Source: Aphrophora alni (Eukaryota; Arthropoda; Insecta; Hemiptera; Aphrophoridae). Taken from it: 64,000 bases of DNA. How positions within the stretch are numbered: position 1 is the stretch's first letter; each line of letters starts with the position of its first letter. The position numbers and the translations under genes are program-made. Location: NCBI GenBank assembly GCA_963513935.1, contig OY740773.1:102285291-102349290 (forward strand), written 5' to 3'. The notes beneath the pieces are model-generated. The model ran no database searches. It was not told the origin of the DNA and worked only from the letters and a program-made list of their open reading frames with translations. This document shows, piece after piece, positions 54,701-57,700 of this stretch.

Positions 54701-57700
54701 ATATAACTTGTAAAGAAGAGAATTATTTAAATGATAAAGCAGAGTTTAACCTAAAACTTAATAATAGGTTCTCCCATTTTCTCTGTATTTTTTATTCAAA
54801 CTAAGTTCTGTCTCAATTTAATTTAGTCACGAAGGTCTTTATTTCATTTATACATTCTATTATCTAAAGTATGTAGCCTATTTAGTGAAACTTTAGGCCA
54901 TGAATTTTCCTTCACTACGACTTCCTACAGTTAACTAAGACCATCTGTACTATTTAATTTTCTGTACATTTAAACTCTCCAATTTCAAAAATTAATAATC
55001 AAATGCTTAACAAATTAATTTTTTCTAGTTTTCTTCATATCAGATTTATCATAATATTCAGTAATCTAGATTAGAGTTAAAACTAGTTTATCATAATTTC
55101 CCAATATAAGGAAATTGTATAAAGGAAGGCAACAATTTTACCGCCTGTTATTCATACCTACTTCTTCCTATCCTTCCCTCCACACTGCCTGCTCCCCTCC
55201 CCTATAAAGGAATAATTGTATACTCTAAATGAAGGCAACAATTTTACCACATTTCATTCATAGCTACTTCCTCCTACCCCACCCTCCACACTGCCTATTC
55301 CTTATTGTTATCCTCTCTCCCCGGACTGTTTTATAGACATGACTGTATGTATTATTTTCCCAGATTCGTCGTTTTGTTTTATACAGTCCCTTACAACATA
55401 GATTAACATTTCACCATATTAGGTAATACATTAGACTCCCGTAAGTTTAGCCACCTTGGGACTGGACCCTAGGCCGAACTTAAAAATGGCCGAACTTAAA
55501 AATGGCCGAACTAACCGATGCCTATCTAAAAATGCCCATTTATTGTTTGTAAAGATCGTGTTGTGAAACGATGCGTATAGGAAAAGTTAGCAAACACAAA
55601 ACACTTGCACATTCTGTAGAATACAACACAGAGGAACACTCTGACATATATTTAACACACATGAAAAGACAGAAGGTTACAAAACAATATTTACAGAACT
55701 GTAGGTCTAATAATTTTTTTTAATATTACTGTACATTGATGGTTTGGCTTCTTAAACACTTTAAAAAAATCTGTTATTTTTTTCTGAACTTTCTTTTCTA
55801 ATGATTTTTTATCTGCAAAGTCACGCCACTTTTTAATAAACATTACATCGACGGCAGTTGCTTCTTTTTGCTGTTTGATGTAGGTAGCTGCCAGTTGCAA
55901 AGCTGCTTTGCCTTCAGCGTGGCTCATATTATTTTCTTCATCTTCCTCTTCATTCTCAGCAGCATCTGCGTCGTTATCCTTCTCATTTTCTTGACACACT
56001 CGGCGATTTCGTCGTCGTTCAAAACCTCGTTGTCTTCAAAGTTGATCCACTCCAAAACATCTTCTTCAACATTGAGACCACAGTTTGGTAGTTGCTGAAG
56101 GTCATGCAATAGAGCTACATTGTATCAGGTTCGTTAACAAGAATGTTGTTTGGCTCATCTGCTGTTGTGTTTTCTTGGTCAATCTTATCTTCTATATTTG
56201 GCCAAAGTTTTTTCCAAGACTTTATAAACGTCGACAGTGGTATTTCGTCATATGTCTTTGCCGACATGTACATAACATCCTTCATATTAACTGACTTCAG
56301 CACTTTTAAGAGGTCTAAGCTGTCATTAGTCTCCAGTTTGGAAAGAACTTCAGAAAGTAGTTTACGGCGATACTTCCTCTTGAAGCACTCAATGACCCCT
56401 TGGTCCATCGGCTGTTGAAGACTGGTTATATTGGGTGGCAGGAACAGCAGTTTAATTTCTTTTTCACCGTCACACTGAATATCTTCCTGGTGAGTAGGCG
56501 CGTTGCCAAGAAGTAGAAGTGCTTTGCTGTGCAGTTTTGATTTTGTCAAATGTTTTTTTCACTTTGGTAACAAATTCGCAGAGGAACCATTCCCTGAACA
56601 AATATGTGTCCATCCACGCTGATTTCTGCGACCGATAATACACTGGGAGAGTTTCCATGTTTATGTTTTTAAACGCTCTCTTTTTTGCTGCTTTGCCAAT
56701 GACAAATAGGGGTATCTTGTGAGTCATTTGAACACAAGGCGACCGTTATCCTCTCTTTGCTGACTTTAAACCCTGGAGCAGATGTTTCTTGCGGGGTGGC
56801 AAAGGTTTTTCTGGGCAGAAGTTTAAAATTTAACCCAGTTTCGTCGATGTTGTATATTTGCTCTGGGCTCAAGTTTTTATTATCGATGATTTTTCTAAAT
56901 CTTGCAGAAAAATTGGTGGCCGCTGTTGTGTCTGCTGACAGCTTCTCATCACAAACTCCAATAAAATGGACTCTGTGTCTCTTTTTCCATCGAGAGAGCC
57001 ATCCCTCACTAGCCGAGAACGCCTCTTCTGGTTGAAGCTTTGAGTGCAAGATCATAGGCTTTTCTTTTAGGATTGTTCCACTTAATGGCGTTCCTCGTCA
57101 TCGTTCTTGAACGAACCACAACCACAGAGCATCTTCCACCAATTCGTGTTTGGCCTTCCTCAGTGTGCAACGCTTTTCTAGAACTTTTTCAGTTTCAATT
57201 TGTGTACAAATGCCTTCGATAGTTTTTCTATTGCACCGCCAGTCGTTAACTGTACTTTTGCCCACGTTTAAATCCTTGCAAATACTTTGTACGGATTCTC
57301 CTTTGTCTAATCTTTCCAGAGCTTGTAGTCTCTGTTCCATTGACTTGTACTTACGTTTACTCCTTACACTCATTTTAAAAACAGTTTAATACATACAAAA
57401 ACAATGAAAAACAAGAGTACATACACAACAGACGTACAGTAACAGTAAAACAACAAGTTTAGTATATACACAACAGTAAAAAAACGCAAGAGAAACAAAA
57501 AACACTGACTGTAGGCCTACTGTAAAGATGAGCGCCACACGACTGCACAGTATGAATACACGACGTGAACTGATGAACTAAACAAAGAATACAATAAACA
57601 AGTTGAGACTTGTTGCCTGCTCGCGTCCGGCTGGTGTGCGCCAAGTGCGTGACTCGTGCTCAGAGAGCCAGCCGGACTAAGCGGAGACCGAACTAACCGA